DNA of 64,000 nt from Saccharomycopsis fibuligera x Saccharomycopsis cf. fibuligera. Its lineage: Eukaryota; Ascomycota; Saccharomycetes; Ascoideales; Saccharomycopsidaceae. Positions within the stretch are counted from its first letter, which is position 1. The number at the start of each line of letters is the position of its first letter. The stretch lies in contig CP012815.1 in NCBI GenBank assembly GCA_001936135.1, forward strand, positions 1,178,001 to 1,242,000, given 5' to 3'. The notes below the pieces were generated by a model, which made no database searches, was not told where the DNA came from, and was given only the letters and a program-made list of their open reading frames with translations. A program made the position numbers and the translations under genes. Below are positions 10,453-20,692 of this stretch, in pieces.

Positions 10453-11117
10453 TCTGTCTGTTTTGTTTTCATTTACTAACCAAAGGTAAAGCATTGTGTT
10501 ACTACTTTTCTGTTTTACAATTGGGTTTGCATATACGTATCCATCCATTCATTTTATATACTATCCTCTCTCTCAAGGCATTCTGCTGGCTGCTAATAAA
10601 GTTAGCCATGGTTCATTTTCCACCATTATCAACTGTTATTATGTGATAACAATTTTAATCTTAATATTCTATTTTGCGTCTACTTTATTTTCTGATGTAG
10701 ATTTTTGCGTTGATGAGCTGTGGCTTTAGCCGTATATAGTCATAGTGCAGCAGATTCAAAAAGACATCCTCAAAGCATACTACGCAAATCAAACTGCTAA
10801 CTTGCGACATAAGCATTGGAATATACACAAACAAAAGATAAACGGCCGCTTGCCAATTGACAATTGCAGCAGAAGTCTATATATAGTATTACTGCCAAAA
10901 GGTTTTATGGCTATTATGGCTATTAAGCTGCCGCGGCCGCGGCCACCACGGCCACGGTCTTCATTTCCGAGGGCAAAAACATGTGTATGTCACGTTATCC
11001 TGTTGTCGGGAAGAAAATTGAAGAAAAAAAAAAATAAAAAAAAAAAAAAAAAATGAAAATGAAAATGAGAAAGAACAAATGAAAATTGAACCAATTATAA
11101 TAAAAATTACCTCTTTG

Positions 11118-11143
11118 CTTACTTACTTACTTACTTACTTACT
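11118..11143 (+). repeat. (CTTA)n microsatellite upstream of ACP1
   Basis: Six tandem CTTA units lie about 80 bases before the ACP1 start codon, probably in the promoter or 5' leader. Confidence 0.85.
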
Positions 11144-11221
11144 TTAGCTTACTACTGTCGCACTACGCACTCAGACAATAAATATTCTAACATCATCACC
11201 ACCATCACACCTTCAACAACA

Positions 11222-11635
11222 ATGTTCAGATTGACCGCCGCTAGAAACCTTGCCAATGCTGCCCGTCCAATGATGGCCCGTTACGCCACCCCAAAGGCTG
11301 CTCCAATTGCCATTGCCAAACTCAACAACAACAACAACAACAGCTGCTTTGGCTTTGCCCAGAAATTGCAATTCTACTCCACTTTGCCAAAAGAAGATGT
11401 TGCTAAGAGAGTCATTGACGTTGTCAAGAACTTTGACAAGATTGCTCCAACTGCCAGCATCAGTGCAGAAACCACATTCATTAACGATTTGGGTTTGGAC
11501 TCCTTGGACACTGTTGAAGTGTTGGTGGCCATTGAAGAAGAATTCGATATCGAAATCAACGACAAGGACGCTGATGAAATTAAGACTGTCGGCCAAGCTA
11601 TCGAGTACATTGCTGCTCATCCAGATGCTAACTAG
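11222..11635 (+). CDS. ACP1: Mitochondrial acyl carrier protein
   Basis: This 137-residue protein has a basic, acid-free mitochondrial presequence ([20 protein letters not shown] and on to about residue 45, with an Asn run) and then a complete carrier domain. The 4'-phosphopantetheine attachment motif is [12 protein letters not shown], with the modified Ser at residue 94. The acidic helix [18 protein letters not shown] and the closing helix [13 protein letters not shown] are typical. It carries acyl chains in mitochondrial type II fatty-acid synthesis (lipoate precursor) and, by family knowledge, supports LYR-protein-dependent iron-sulfur cluster and respiratory-chain assembly. The length matches the family. 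The start is the first ATG and begins the presequence directly. Confidence 0.96.
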   Translation: MFRLTAARNLANAARPMMARYATPKAAPIAIAKLNNNNNNSCFGFAQKLQFYSTLPKEDVAKRVIDVVKNFDKIAPTASISAETTFINDLGLDSLDTVEVLVAIEEEFDIEINDKDADEIKTVGQAIEYIAAHPDAN

Positions 11636-12447
11636 ATTTCGTTTGCTGATTAATAATTGAGATTCAATGATTGTTGTGTCGTGAGTGATACTTTTTCTTT
11701 TTCGCTTGTGGGAGAATGATTGATAATAAAAACAATAAAAAATTGAAAATGAACAAAACAAAAAAAAAAAATTATAAATAAAATAAATAAATTAAAAGCA
11801 ACCTGTAAAATTTTATTTTTCTTTATGTTTGTCAAGGTTAAAGTTGGATGAGTTGACGTTAAGTTCACTTGTTTTTCTTTGTTTTTTTTTATCGATCAAT
11901 ATTCTGTGATCTTTTATTTCTCCAAAAAGATGATGGGTATTTCAGTGTTGTCTTGAATATCATGCCATCAAATTTTCAGAAAGAAATGAAACCGAAATTG
12001 CCAAAAAAAAAAAAGTATGGCCATGATCTGAGGAAGCCATTGATAAAACAAGGTTTAGTTGTTACAGGAAGAACTCTTCAAAATTAACGTGTATATATGA
12101 ATGATGATGACATTACTTTGTTATGTATTATATCTTTACTGTAGTTTTTCTAATTTTTATTATATTATATTTCCCCTCCCCCCTTTTTTTTTTTTTTTTT
12201 TTCTCTTTTGTTGTGCTTAGCACAATGTCCCATCACCAAGAGATTGCCATTGCCATTGCCATCAGTGTTGCTGCCCAGTCTATCGATGTGCGTGGTAAAA
12301 TGCGATCGTGAAAAATAAAACACTAAACGTCTACCAAAGCCAAACACCACTGCGCGCAACGCCATCACTATTTCTTTTACAGTCACAGAACTGTCACCAA
12401 CCAGACTCATCCCACTCACACTCTACCCTTCGAATTACTACTAAAAC
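11636..12447. other. Intergenic region ACP1-VPS53, with possible micro-ORF and uORF
   Basis: It holds the ACP1 3' flank and the VPS53 promoter. A T19-type run at about 12184-12202 precedes a short open frame, 12225-12311 (28 codons, starts MSHHQEIAIAIAI), which could be an upstream ORF of VPS53. Another basic 41-codon frame lies at 11962-12087. Neither is supported beyond being open. Confidence 0.45.
11962..12087 (+). CDS. Possible small basic protein (41 aa), unsupported
   Basis: This ATG-initiated frame of 41 residues is Lys-rich in its first half (KPKLPKKKKYG) and ends with a neutral stretch (LIKQGLVVTGRTLQN). It lies 330 bases downstream of ACP1 on the same strand. I do not recognise it and there is no clear promoter. 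The frame stays open upstream of the ATG only through T-rich sequence, so it may be chance. Conservation in related yeasts would decide. Confidence 0.15.
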   Translation: MPSNFQKEMKPKLPKKKKYGHDLRKPLIKQGLVVTGRTLQN

Positions 12448-15264
12448 ATGAGTGATGGATCCAGTGACTTGTATGCCACCAATTACGACCCCATAGATCA
12501 CTTAAATCAGCTCTTCGATGACCCCTCGTCGCTAGCGGACTTGCCTGATTTACTCAATTATACCAACAACTACAACAACAAGCTCGTGCAATCTATCCAA
12601 ACTGACCAGCAACAGTACAATGACTACGTGCAGCTGTTGAGCAATGATAACAATAGTACCGCCGAGAACCAAAACGGCCAAAATGACCAAAATGGCCAAA
12701 ATGACAGCTTATCGTTTGAAGAGCTTCGTAAGACAACAGCGGCGCTTGCAGCAGAAATTCTCCACACTAGACAAATGGCCACCACTACGGAAGAGTCCAT
12801 CACCAACATGACTTGCAAGATCCAGAACTTGGATCAATGCAAGAAGAATCTTGTGCTTTCAATGACGGTTTTGAAGAGATTGCAAATGTTGCTCAGCGCA
12901 TACGAGCAGCTTGCTTATTTGCTCGACGACAAAAAATTCAAAAAAAGAAAACATTACAGTGAGATCTTGAACTTAATCTCGGTGGTGCTTGAGTTGAATA
13001 ACCATTTCAAGAGCTACAAGTCGATAGATGAGATCAACGAATTATCAAAAAACATTCATGATTTGAAGGTGAAGTTGACTAATTCAATTTTTGATGATTT
13101 TGATAGGTTGATTAACGATGATGAAGATGATGATTTTATCAATGAGAGTGATGGCGACGATGAAGCGGTAGATGGAAATAAATACAATGACGAAGAAATC
13201 AGCGAACAGGAAAGACAAAAAGATCATATTAGTGCTTGCAAGATATTGGATACGTTGGGTGGCCCATATAGAAGCAAGTTAACCAACTGGTTCTGTAATC
13301 ATCAATTAAAAGAAATAAGAACAATTTTTGGCAACTTGAATGATGAAGCAGGATCAATTGAAAACATTTCCAGAAGATTCTTGTTCTTTAAAAAAATATT
13401 AAAAAATTACAATGATCAATTCAGCGGCTATTTTCCAAAAGACTGGAATGTGGACCAGGAATTGTCACTCAGATTTTGTGAATTTAACCAAGTCAATATT
13501 CACCAGCACTTGAACTTGATTGACCAATCAGCAAATTTCAATGTCAACATCATTTTGGAAAGTTTGACCGAGACAATAAACTTTGAAAATTATTTAACCG
13601 AGATTTTTGCAAAAAGGGCCACTCGTACTGAATTTAGTCGTAAGATTTCTAGTTCATTTGAACCATTTTTGAAAATTTGGCTAGCTGATCAAGAAAAAGT
13701 GCTTGAACTGAAAATGTTGGATTTTGTATCCCAAGCCAACTTAGAATCAATTTCAAAAAATCAGGAAAACGAACTCACTAACGTTTTTCCATCTTCGGCA
13801 GACTTGTTCCGTTTGTATAGAAACATAATAACCCAGCTCATCAAGCTTTCCAATGGTTCTATCTTGTTGGATTTGACTGACTTGTTCAACAAATATTTGG
13901 AGAGGTATTTGTCCCAAGTGTTGAAACCGTTGGTTCCTGATAGCAATGATGTGTTATCTAATAGTGGTGACGAAGCCATTAGGTATTTAGGCTTGATTGT
14001 GAACACTTGTGACTACATCAACTCCACAGTTGTCCAGTTGGGAGAAATGTTGGAATCATTGATTAATCCCGAATTCAAATCCCAACTTGAAGGAAGATTT
14101 GAACCGACAAATGGGTTGTATTTGTTGCTTATTAGTGAATCGTTGGGCAAAATCTTGTTGAAAATTGAATTGGATTGCGAATTAAGTTGGAGAGAGATGT
14201 TAAACCATAACTGGAAGCATATTAGCGAAGTGAGTGATTCGAGCCGGTACATTATTAATCTAATTAGAACTTTGACTGATGATTTGACCCTTGCGTTGCA
14301 AAGTATTAACAAAAACGGATATATTAGAAACCTTTTGGATAGATTGATTGACTTACTTATCGAGAAATTTTTGATTAATTTGGTCAAGTTGAAGCCAATC
14401 AATGATACAATGCCATCACAGATCTTGTTTGACTTATCGGTATTGAAGAAATTTTTCAAAAAATTACCAATGCTAAATGCTGATCAAGGTCAGCAAGATT
14501 TAAGCCAGCCGAATACTCCATTACTTGATAGTGATGGATTTCAGCATCCAAACGACCATAATAGTGGCTCGCATAAAGAAAGAAATTCTATTGAAAAAGA
14601 TGCAGAAAAGAAGATTAATTTTACCATCACCAAATCCTACTTAAATCACATGAATAACCAGTTTCTCAAATTAGAACAAATACTCAAAGTTTTGATGGTC
14701 AATGGTAAAGACTACAGCGGCCTCATCAACAATTACTTGTGCATAATATTGGATTCTAATTTTGACAATTTTGCTAAAATTCTTATTCTCAAAGGTGTGA
14801 TATCTCAACCAAGACCTATCCACTCCACCGAAAAAAAGGAACTATTGAAATATCGCGAATTGTTTGAACAGAATGTCAAGCAGCTGGGCGATGATTTGAA
14901 ACTTTCTAAAAACAATGCAGTTATAAGTAATCTTGTCATTGATGTCAACAGTTTACCGCAAACGTTAACTAACAGCAGACAATTAACAGCTACGGGCACC
15001 GGCACGCCACCAGCAAACTCATTAAAGAATTTTTCCAGTGTATTGCAAGCTTCACCATTAATGGCGGGCTCGTTACAATCATTATCACCTAACATCAACT
15101 TTGCCTCATTTATGAACAAAAACAATGCTAGTCCGAATTTCAACAAGGAAAACTTTGAAAAGAATTTGAAGGAGTTTGCCATAACAAGTGAAACCAGTGT
15201 CAAGAGTTTGAATGAGAATTTTAAGAGTAATTTGGGCAAGTTTTTCAATCGGGGAAATGAGTAG
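12448..15264 (+). CDS. VPS53: Vps53, GARP tethering-complex subunit
   Basis: The 938-residue protein (S. cerevisiae Vps53 has 822) begins with the family's opening pattern YDPIDHLNQLF. A coiled N-terminal domain follows, including the conserved NLDQCKKNLVLSMTVLKRLQ (about 129-148), and then the long helical CATCHR-type body. Asn/Gln and Asn-Gly-Gln runs lie near residues 60-95, an acidic loop near 220-245, and a Ser/Asn-rich tail near 830-900. Vps53 works with Vps51, Vps52 and Vps54 to tether endosome-derived vesicles to the trans-Golgi network. The start at 12448 precedes the conserved motif by 13 residues, as expected. No intron or break is seen. Confidence rests on the N-terminal motif and overall layout. 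Confidence 0.9.
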   Translation: MSDGSSDLYATNYDPIDHLNQLFDDPSSLADLPDLLNYTNNYNNKLVQSIQTDQQQYNDYVQLLSNDNNSTAENQNGQNDQNGQNDSLSFEELRKTTAALAAEILHTRQMATTTEESITNMTCKIQNLDQCKKNLVLSMTVLKRLQMLLSAYEQLAYLLDDKKFKKRKHYSEILNLISVVLELNNHFKSYKSIDEINELSKNIHDLKVKLTNSIFDDFDRLINDDEDDDFINESDGDDEAVDGNKYNDEEISEQERQKDHISACKILDTLGGPYRSKLTNWFCNHQLKEIRTIFGNLNDEAGSIENISRRFLFFKKILKNYNDQFSGYFPKDWNVDQELSLRFCEFNQVNIHQHLNLIDQSANFNVNIILESLTETINFENYLTEIFAKRATRTEFSRKISSSFEPFLKIWLADQEKVLELKMLDFVSQANLESISKNQENELTNVFPSSADLFRLYRNIITQLIKLSNGSILLDLTDLFNKYLERYLSQVLKPLVPDSNDVLSNSGDEAIRYLGLIVNTCDYINSTVVQLGEMLESLINPEFKSQLEGRFEPTNGLYLLLISESLGKILLKIELDCELSWREMLNHNWKHISEVSDSSRYIINLIRTLTDDLTLALQSINKNGYIRNLLDRLIDLLIEKFLINLVKLKPINDTMPSQILFDLSVLKKFFKKLPMLNADQGQQDLSQPNTPLLDSDGFQHPNDHNSGSHKERNSIEKDAEKKINFTITKSYLNHMNNQFLKLEQILKVLMVNGKDYSGLINNYLCIILDSNFDNFAKILILKGVISQPRPIHSTEKKELLKYRELFEQNVKQLGDDLKLSKNNAVISNLVIDVNSLPQTLTNSRQLTATGTGTPPANSLKNFSSVLQASPLMAGSLQSLSPNINFASFMNKNNASPNFNKENFEKNLKEFAITSETSVKSLNENFKSNLGKFFNRGNE

Positions 15265-15743
15265 GGCCTACGGTTATTAGATAGTATACAGATATTGACT
15301 GACGCATAAACCCGCTATTATTCATTGTATTTCTATTGTAGTTATATTTGTTTCTGTTGCTGTTTTCATGTTGGGAGTTTATGTTAAAACATTTTGTTAC
15401 CCGTAGCGCGGTAAAAGCACCGTATAATTGGTGTTTGCAGGAAGGAAGCGCTGCCGGTTCTCTGGCTCCTCAGTCAGTATCATTTGCGATGCTGACAGAA
15501 TATACAACACGGTCATCTCCAGTCTTCAGCTCTAAACACAACAATTGATCCTTCAACCCAGCACAACGTCAGTACTGAACCAAAGACAGGCTTATACTTT
15601 AAATCATTTTTAAGAGCTATCATATATTCACTGCTATTGTATTCTGCTGTTGCTCGTTTTTTTTTTTGGTCAAAAGTTATCTCGAAGTTATCTTATTGTT
15701 TGTTTGATCCTTCAGCTCAAGTCTCAAAAGACAATCATCAGTC
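15265..15743 (+). promoter_or_regulatory. Upstream region of the BTB gene
   Basis: A 479-base spacer between two genes on the same strand. It contains a T9 run (15658-15666) about 80 bases before the start codon. Nothing else stands out. Confidence 0.4.
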
Positions 15744-18584
15744 ATGTCTAGAGCCGAAGATCAAGGACGACAGTTCAGCCAATCACCCAGAAACGAATCT
15801 TCAACCTCTTTCGAAAATGTTGCCGCTGCTACTGCTTCCACCGCCACTACAGCTACGTTACCCAATCGTAACGTGAGGAAATGGTTCAGCGCCTACAAGT
15901 CAACCGCTGCTTACAAGTCAGGCAAAAAATACGACAGCGACAAAGCAGATGGCAACAAGTGCCCATTTGGCTGCTGTAAGAAAAACTCAATTGGAGACTT
16001 CTTGTTGCAAAGAGGCTTTTTGGATGGGTTTTGCTCCGATATTACCGTTAAGGCATTTGGCAAAGAATACCGTTTGCACAAGTTAGTGCTCTCTAGATCA
16101 GGGTATTTTCGAACCTTGTTTGAAGGAGCTTGGTCAGATTGCGACTCAAGTTACCACGAACTTATTTTTGATGATATTGATCATGTTACTGCTGAATCGT
16201 TCGAGCTTGCTATTGCTTCTTTGTATGGTGGTACCAATAAAAGTGCTGAAAAGAGACTTTCTTTGAATATGATTTCTACTGGACAGTTCCTTGATATTCC
16301 TGAAATTGTTTGTGTGGCTACCGATAACATTATCAATGATATGAACTTTGAAACGATATCCAAGTACACGAATTTCGCTTATTATCAGAAGCTAGGTACC
16401 CCTTCAGAACGTATTTTGGAAAGTGCTAGAGCATTGTTGTGCATTGACGGATGGGAAAATGGTACAATAAGCTGGGATGGGATTCCTTCAGAGATTATTA
16501 CTGATGTAGTCGGTGGAGACTCTTTTTTTGTTTCCACTGAATGGGATAGGTGCTTGTTTATTATTAAACTTATTGAAAGAAGAGTAAAGATTGATATGTG
16601 GAAACAGCAAGGTTTAGCTGAAAGTTTTAAAAAATTGCGCTTGTCAACCGCTAATGCTTCAAAATATTTTGATTCATTAAGTAACCAGTACACCGGCGGC
16701 ACCACCAACAATAATAACAACAACAAACAACCTCAGATTAGAACTGCTAAGTCGATGTATATGAATTTGAATAATAACGGTAATTGTTCCAATTCTTATG
16801 GTCATGGCAAAACAAGATCATCATCATTTACATTTGCTAGACCTACATCACCTTCTCCTGGATCAGGAATCTTGGATGACTACAACAATGGTGGTGGTAG
16901 TGGCGCGAATATGAGCAACGTTAACTCTTCATATGGTAGCAGCCTAAGCACTGAAACTGATATAGACCCGGAATTTCGTGCTGTATCGAGTACCGTCAGT
17001 GAAGAAGAAAGAGAAGAAGGTGGGGAAGAAGAAGCAGGCGAAGAAGAAGAATATGAGCAAGATTGCGATTCTTATGGGTATTCTATGTATGGTGACGAAG
17101 AAACTGAACAAGAGCTGGTAAGCAGGCTCAAGGAATGTTTAAATACAAGAGTATATTTCTGTCATTTGTCATTTGAACAGCTTCAATTACTTGAAACTTT
17201 GAAAGATGTTAATGGACAATCATTTATTGATTCTCATGTGTTGCGTGATGCTTTATGGGCGCAATCTTCATTACATAGAATGATTGTCTCTTGCAAGAAG
17301 ACTGACACCAAATTGGATATCGTAAAGTTAAATGAAGAACAACCACACGACAATCTAAACACATGGTATAAGGTCCCAGTGAAGGATGAAACTATTTACG
17401 GTACGCCGAAATTCTTAGAGAAAATGATTGCAGAAAACCAAAGCATAATTAAGGATGACGTACCTCCTGAAGAACCAAACACTAGCAACTCTAATAATTA
17501 CTCTAAGGAAGAAGAAGGAGACTTAGATTATCCTGAAGAAGATCCAGCAGATTGCACCAAGGACAGCGATAATGTGCATAAATCAGAATCCAATGATTTT
17601 TATCCAGGAGGCAAGCAAAACGCAAACGCGTTTTTGAAAAACTTCTTGAATAAGCACAATCAAAGAAAAAATACTACTCGCAAACTTTACAAATGGTCTA
17701 GATTCCCACCGTTCAGATTTTCAATTGCTTTCTGTGATATCTCCAATTTGGATACTGAAAAAAGAGTGTATGGTAAGGTATTATGGTATGCTGGCTGTTA
17801 CTGGAACTTGTACGTTCAAAAAATCCAAAAACATAAACGTTTTCAGTTAGGTGTTTACTTGCATAGAGCTTCAAATTCAGGTCCGCCAAAGAACGGATAC
17901 ATTAACCCTGACATTTATCAAAAATTGGATATTGTCAAAGGTATGCCATTAGAACTCAGCAATATCGATCATGGCAGTGGTAATACTATTGGCGGTGCTG
18001 GTGGTATCGCCAATGATGGCTCTAATATAATCGCTATTACTGAGCAAGATATTGTACCAAATAGTACGTTGGACTCGATTAATGCAAATAACGTTGATGA
18101 TATTGAAGATGCATTGAATTTAGGTATACCATTTACTGAACCAAACTTTCCCCAGGAGGGCTTTGACACCACGCAAAGCTCAAGAAGTGAAACTGAGGAC
18201 GCAATCGCCGGAAACACACGATCTACCGATAGCACCTCAAATTCAGCTGCCACGCCAGCTACCAATGCGAATATCAACACAAATAATACAGCGCCTACTG
18301 ATTCTATTGATAGCAGTTTGATGTCATATAATAGACAAAAGGATAAATCGTTACTTAGCTATGAGGATAAAAGACAACAGATATCAGTGTATTTTATTAT
18401 TAGAACCCCATCAAGAAAGACAAAGTCGAATTTGACATGTTTTACTAGTTCACCAAGTTTGTTTAGCACTTCTCAAAGTTGGGGTTGGAAGAGTAATAGT
18501 ATGTGTTCGTTTAATGAGGATGGTACATTGGTACCTGGTCAGAACAAGTATCTTAAGTTTATGGTGGTCTTGGGTAATATTTAG
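15744..18584 (+). CDS. BTB/POZ-domain protein with MATH-like C-terminal region
   Basis: The 946-residue protein has a Cys-containing lead-in (NKCPFGCCKKNSIGDFLLQ, about 72-90) and then a BTB/POZ domain at about 98-170 (DITVKAFGKEYRLHKLVLSR, SGYFRTLFEGAW), similar to germ-cell-less-like fungal BTB proteins. The middle is Asn-, Ser- and Glu-rich disordered sequence with an acidic run near 415-440. The last third contains ordered blocks: RFPPFRFSIAFCDI, then KVLWYAGCYWNLYVQKI, FQLGVYLHRA, ISVYFIIRTPSRK and SQSWGWKSNSM, which resemble the beta-strand order of a MATH domain. By family knowledge such proteins can be substrate adaptors for Cul3 ligases or repressor scaffolds; the actual role here is unknown. 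The ATG at 15744 was chosen because it starts this frame after a T-rich 5' flank. Confidence 0.82.
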   Translation: MSRAEDQGRQFSQSPRNESSTSFENVAAATASTATTATLPNRNVRKWFSAYKSTAAYKSGKKYDSDKADGNKCPFGCCKKNSIGDFLLQRGFLDGFCSDITVKAFGKEYRLHKLVLSRSGYFRTLFEGAWSDCDSSYHELIFDDIDHVTAESFELAIASLYGGTNKSAEKRLSLNMISTGQFLDIPEIVCVATDNIINDMNFETISKYTNFAYYQKLGTPSERILESARALLCIDGWENGTISWDGIPSEIITDVVGGDSFFVSTEWDRCLFIIKLIERRVKIDMWKQQGLAESFKKLRLSTANASKYFDSLSNQYTGGTTNNNNNNKQPQIRTAKSMYMNLNNNGNCSNSYGHGKTRSSSFTFARPTSPSPGSGILDDYNNGGGSGANMSNVNSSYGSSLSTETDIDPEFRAVSSTVSEEEREEGGEEEAGEEEEYEQDCDSYGYSMYGDEETEQELVSRLKECLNTRVYFCHLSFEQLQLLETLKDVNGQSFIDSHVLRDALWAQSSLHRMIVSCKKTDTKLDIVKLNEEQPHDNLNTWYKVPVKDETIYGTPKFLEKMIAENQSIIKDDVPPEEPNTSNSNNYSKEEEGDLDYPEEDPADCTKDSDNVHKSESNDFYPGGKQNANAFLKNFLNKHNQRKNTTRKLYKWSRFPPFRFSIAFCDISNLDTEKRVYGKVLWYAGCYWNLYVQKIQKHKRFQLGVYLHRASNSGPPKNGYINPDIYQKLDIVKGMPLELSNIDHGSGNTIGGAGGIANDGSNIIAITEQDIVPNSTLDSINANNVDDIEDALNLGIPFTEPNFPQEGFDTTQSSRSETEDAIAGNTRSTDSTSNSAATPATNANINTNNTAPTDSIDSSLMSYNRQKDKSLLSYEDKRQQISVYFIIRTPSRKTKSNLTCFTSSPSLFSTSQSWGWKSNSMCSFNEDGTLVPGQNKYLKFMVVLGNI

Positions 18585-19193
18585 CAGAACTTTTTTCTTA
18601 TTTCTTTTTTCCTTAGCTTTATCTTAGTTTTAAAATTCAAGTCTAACGCTTTTTTCCGATCATCGTTTTGTTAATTTTTTATTTCATAGGCTTCTTCTAT
18701 TTCTGTTCTTACTTCAAAAAAATTTTCTTCTCTACGATTTCTGCTTGCTGTTTCAAGTTTATTTTCTCTCACTTCAGTCTGATTTAACTGCAGTTTCTGG
18801 TTTGTTTTTTTATGTTTTTCACTTTAATTTGACTTTAGCGTTGTTTGGCTTCTCTCTTGCTATTTTATTTTTCTATTTTTCACTTGGTACAAGGGAGTAA
18901 AGATAGTTTATCTTGATAAAATAATGGACAATCACTTTTTCTCTTTCTTTTGAATTATTTCACTTCCAATTTTGTCAAAAAAAAAAAACCAGACTTTGAC
19001 ATTTGTATTATTGTTTGTTTATTTTTTATATGTAATAGTTGGCAATTACATGATTTGTTTCATTTAGTTTGATCAAGTTGATTTATACGAATTTACAGTT
19101 TATAGAATTCTAAAATTTAAGAAACTAAAATTGAGTATCAAAGCTATCAACCTACTAAGAGACAAAATAAACATGCCGTACTCAACTGTCTAT
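18585..19193. other. Convergent 3' flanks of the BTB gene and URA4
   Basis: A 609-base AT-rich spacer between two convergent genes, so mostly 3' untranslated sequence. T-rich tracts are frequent. A short inverted repeat, AAGATA-GTT-TATCTT, lies at about 18899-18913. No gene is seen. Confidence 0.5.
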
Positions 19194-20420
19194 TTACTCT
19201 TTTGATTGCCACTCCACCGACCAGTTGAACTTTTGACCTTGCTTGAATGGCTGGACTACTAATCCACCTTCGCCAATTAATTCAGGAACAACAGTTGGTT
19301 TCTTGACCAACACAACTTCATCATGGTTCTTGATTTGATCTTTAGTAAGCTCATAGAAGCCAATACCGTTATCAGATACAAATTTCTTGAAGTTATCCAA
19401 TTTTTTGTAATTGTCAAAAACTTCAGCCAAGTATGAAATAGCATGACTTTGTGTATAAACACCAGCACACACGCCTTCGTTTCTGGCCTTGTTAGACAAC
19501 ACATGAGGAGCACTATCAGAACCAAAGAAAAAGTATGGTTTACCGGAAGTTGCGGCATTTATTAATGCTTGACGATCAGCTGGAAGTTTAGCGATAGGCT
19601 TGCAGAAATTAATTGGATTACCGGCAACATCATCAATGGTAATATACAAGTGATGAGCAGTAATACTTGCTGCCACTTTGATTGGATCTTGTGGGGACTT
19701 TCTCTCAGAGTTTATTTGTTCCACAAGATCAATTGCTGCTTTGGTGGTGCAGTGCTCCAACACAATTTTCAAATTTGGAAAATCTTTGTGCAATTTAACC
19801 AATGCTGGCAAAAATTTGGGTTCTGCGTTCAACACATGAACTGCATCTTCGACATTGGTTTCAGCATCATTGTCATCATGACTATGTTTGGTAGATGGCT
19901 TTTCGCCGTGCAAATTGAGCACTAAGTTGTGTTTTTCCATAGCTCTGAAAATTGGATAAAAATCACTGAAATCATTTGGATCAACACCAGCTTGCGAGTT
20001 AGTGGTGACACCCGCTGGATAGCATTTTATTCCACTGATGGCACCAATCTCAGCAGCTTGTTCCACAAGTTCTGGAGTCAAATCACGACTAAGGTAGAAA
20101 GTCATTAAAAATGTAGTCTTTGGAGCAAGTTTTTCAAGTTGCTGCTTGTATTCGACAACTCTGTCAATGGTAGTGATTGGCGGCACCAAGTTCGGCATAA
20201 TATAAGCAATGGAAATACCACCTTCACGAACAGTTGGGGCAACGAGTTCCATCATCTTACCGTCACGTAAATGGACGTGCAAATCGGCAGTGACTCCCAA
20301 ATTGATTCTCGACATGGCTGTTGTTGTTGTGGCTGCTTTGGCGTTAGATGTAAGTGATCTGGCAAAGATCTTGTTCATTACCTGATTATGAAAGTTCCAG
20401 TCCCCAAAGTGAAATTTCAT
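19194..20420 (-). CDS. URA4: Dihydroorotase
   Basis: The enzyme interconverts N-carbamoyl-aspartate and dihydroorotate in pyrimidine synthesis. The zinc-binding HVHLRDG motif starts the catalytic domain, followed by the KCYPAG segment with the carbamylated Lys, LHGE, LEHCTT, the AHH turn and GSDSAPH with the metal-binding Asp. From the Met at 20315 (MSRINLGVTADLH) the length is 373, close to the 364 of S. cerevisiae Ura4, which begins at the equivalent point. The frame is open further upstream, with in-frame ATGs at 20378 and 20420. The extra 35 residues are basic in the part after Met15 (NKIFARSLTSNAKAATTTT) and look like a targeting leader. The conserved core is certain; the start used in vivo is not, and I list the longest form. 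It is divergent from DPH2 across about 270 bases. Confidence 0.95.
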   Translation of the reverse strand: MKFHFGDWNFHNQVMNKIFARSLTSNAKAATTTTAMSRINLGVTADLHVHLRDGKMMELVAPTVREGGISIAYIMPNLVPPITTIDRVVEYKQQLEKLAPKTTFLMTFYLSRDLTPELVEQAAEIGAISGIKCYPAGVTTNSQAGVDPNDFSDFYPIFRAMEKHNLVLNLHGEKPSTKHSHDDNDAETNVEDAVHVLNAEPKFLPALVKLHKDFPNLKIVLEHCTTKAAIDLVEQINSERKSPQDPIKVAASITAHHLYITIDDVAGNPINFCKPIAKLPADRQALINAATSGKPYFFFGSDSAPHVLSNKARNEGVCAGVYTQSHAISYLAEVFDNYKKLDNFKKFVSDNGIGFYELTKDQIKNHDEVVLVKKPTVVPELIGEGGLVVQPFKQGQKFNWSVEWQSKE

Positions 20421-20692
20421 GCGGTGGTCCAGCAGATGGAGAAAATGAAATAAAACGAAGCAGAATGACAGATTCCAAAGATTGTGTCATGTTCAATTTT
20501 TCAGATTTTTCGCTTTTGTTTCTCCGATAAGTGAGGGCTCATCGCTTAGTCAGCAGAGCAGAAAAAATTTGAAAAAGTAAAAAAATTTTAAGCGAATATA
20601 CTCTTTGACAGAGTTATAGCTACAAGGAAACCAGAACAACAGACTATTCAGTACAGTCTTATTGGGGTCTCTTTACGGAATAATTTACAATC
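20421..20692. promoter_or_regulatory. Shared divergent promoter of URA4 and DPH2
   Basis: This 272-base region (377 if URA4 starts at 20315) separates two divergent start codons and must hold both promoters. It is AT-rich with an A-rich patch near 20560-20592. No unambiguous TATA box or known site was found. Confidence 0.55.

Larger units (their letters stand above)
10196..11221. other. Intergenic region with long T runs, GC box and (TTAC)n before ACP1
   Basis: The spacer holds two very long T runs (about 10360-10382 and 10421-10451), an A-rich stretch near 11027-11053, a (CTTA)n microsatellite just before ACP1, and an isolated GC-rich box at 10928-10957 with CCGCGGCCGCGG. The 103-codon open frame at 10745-11056 looks non-coding (mixed composition, ends in a Lys run from the A tract). 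No tRNA or other RNA gene was recognised. Confidence 0.5.
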
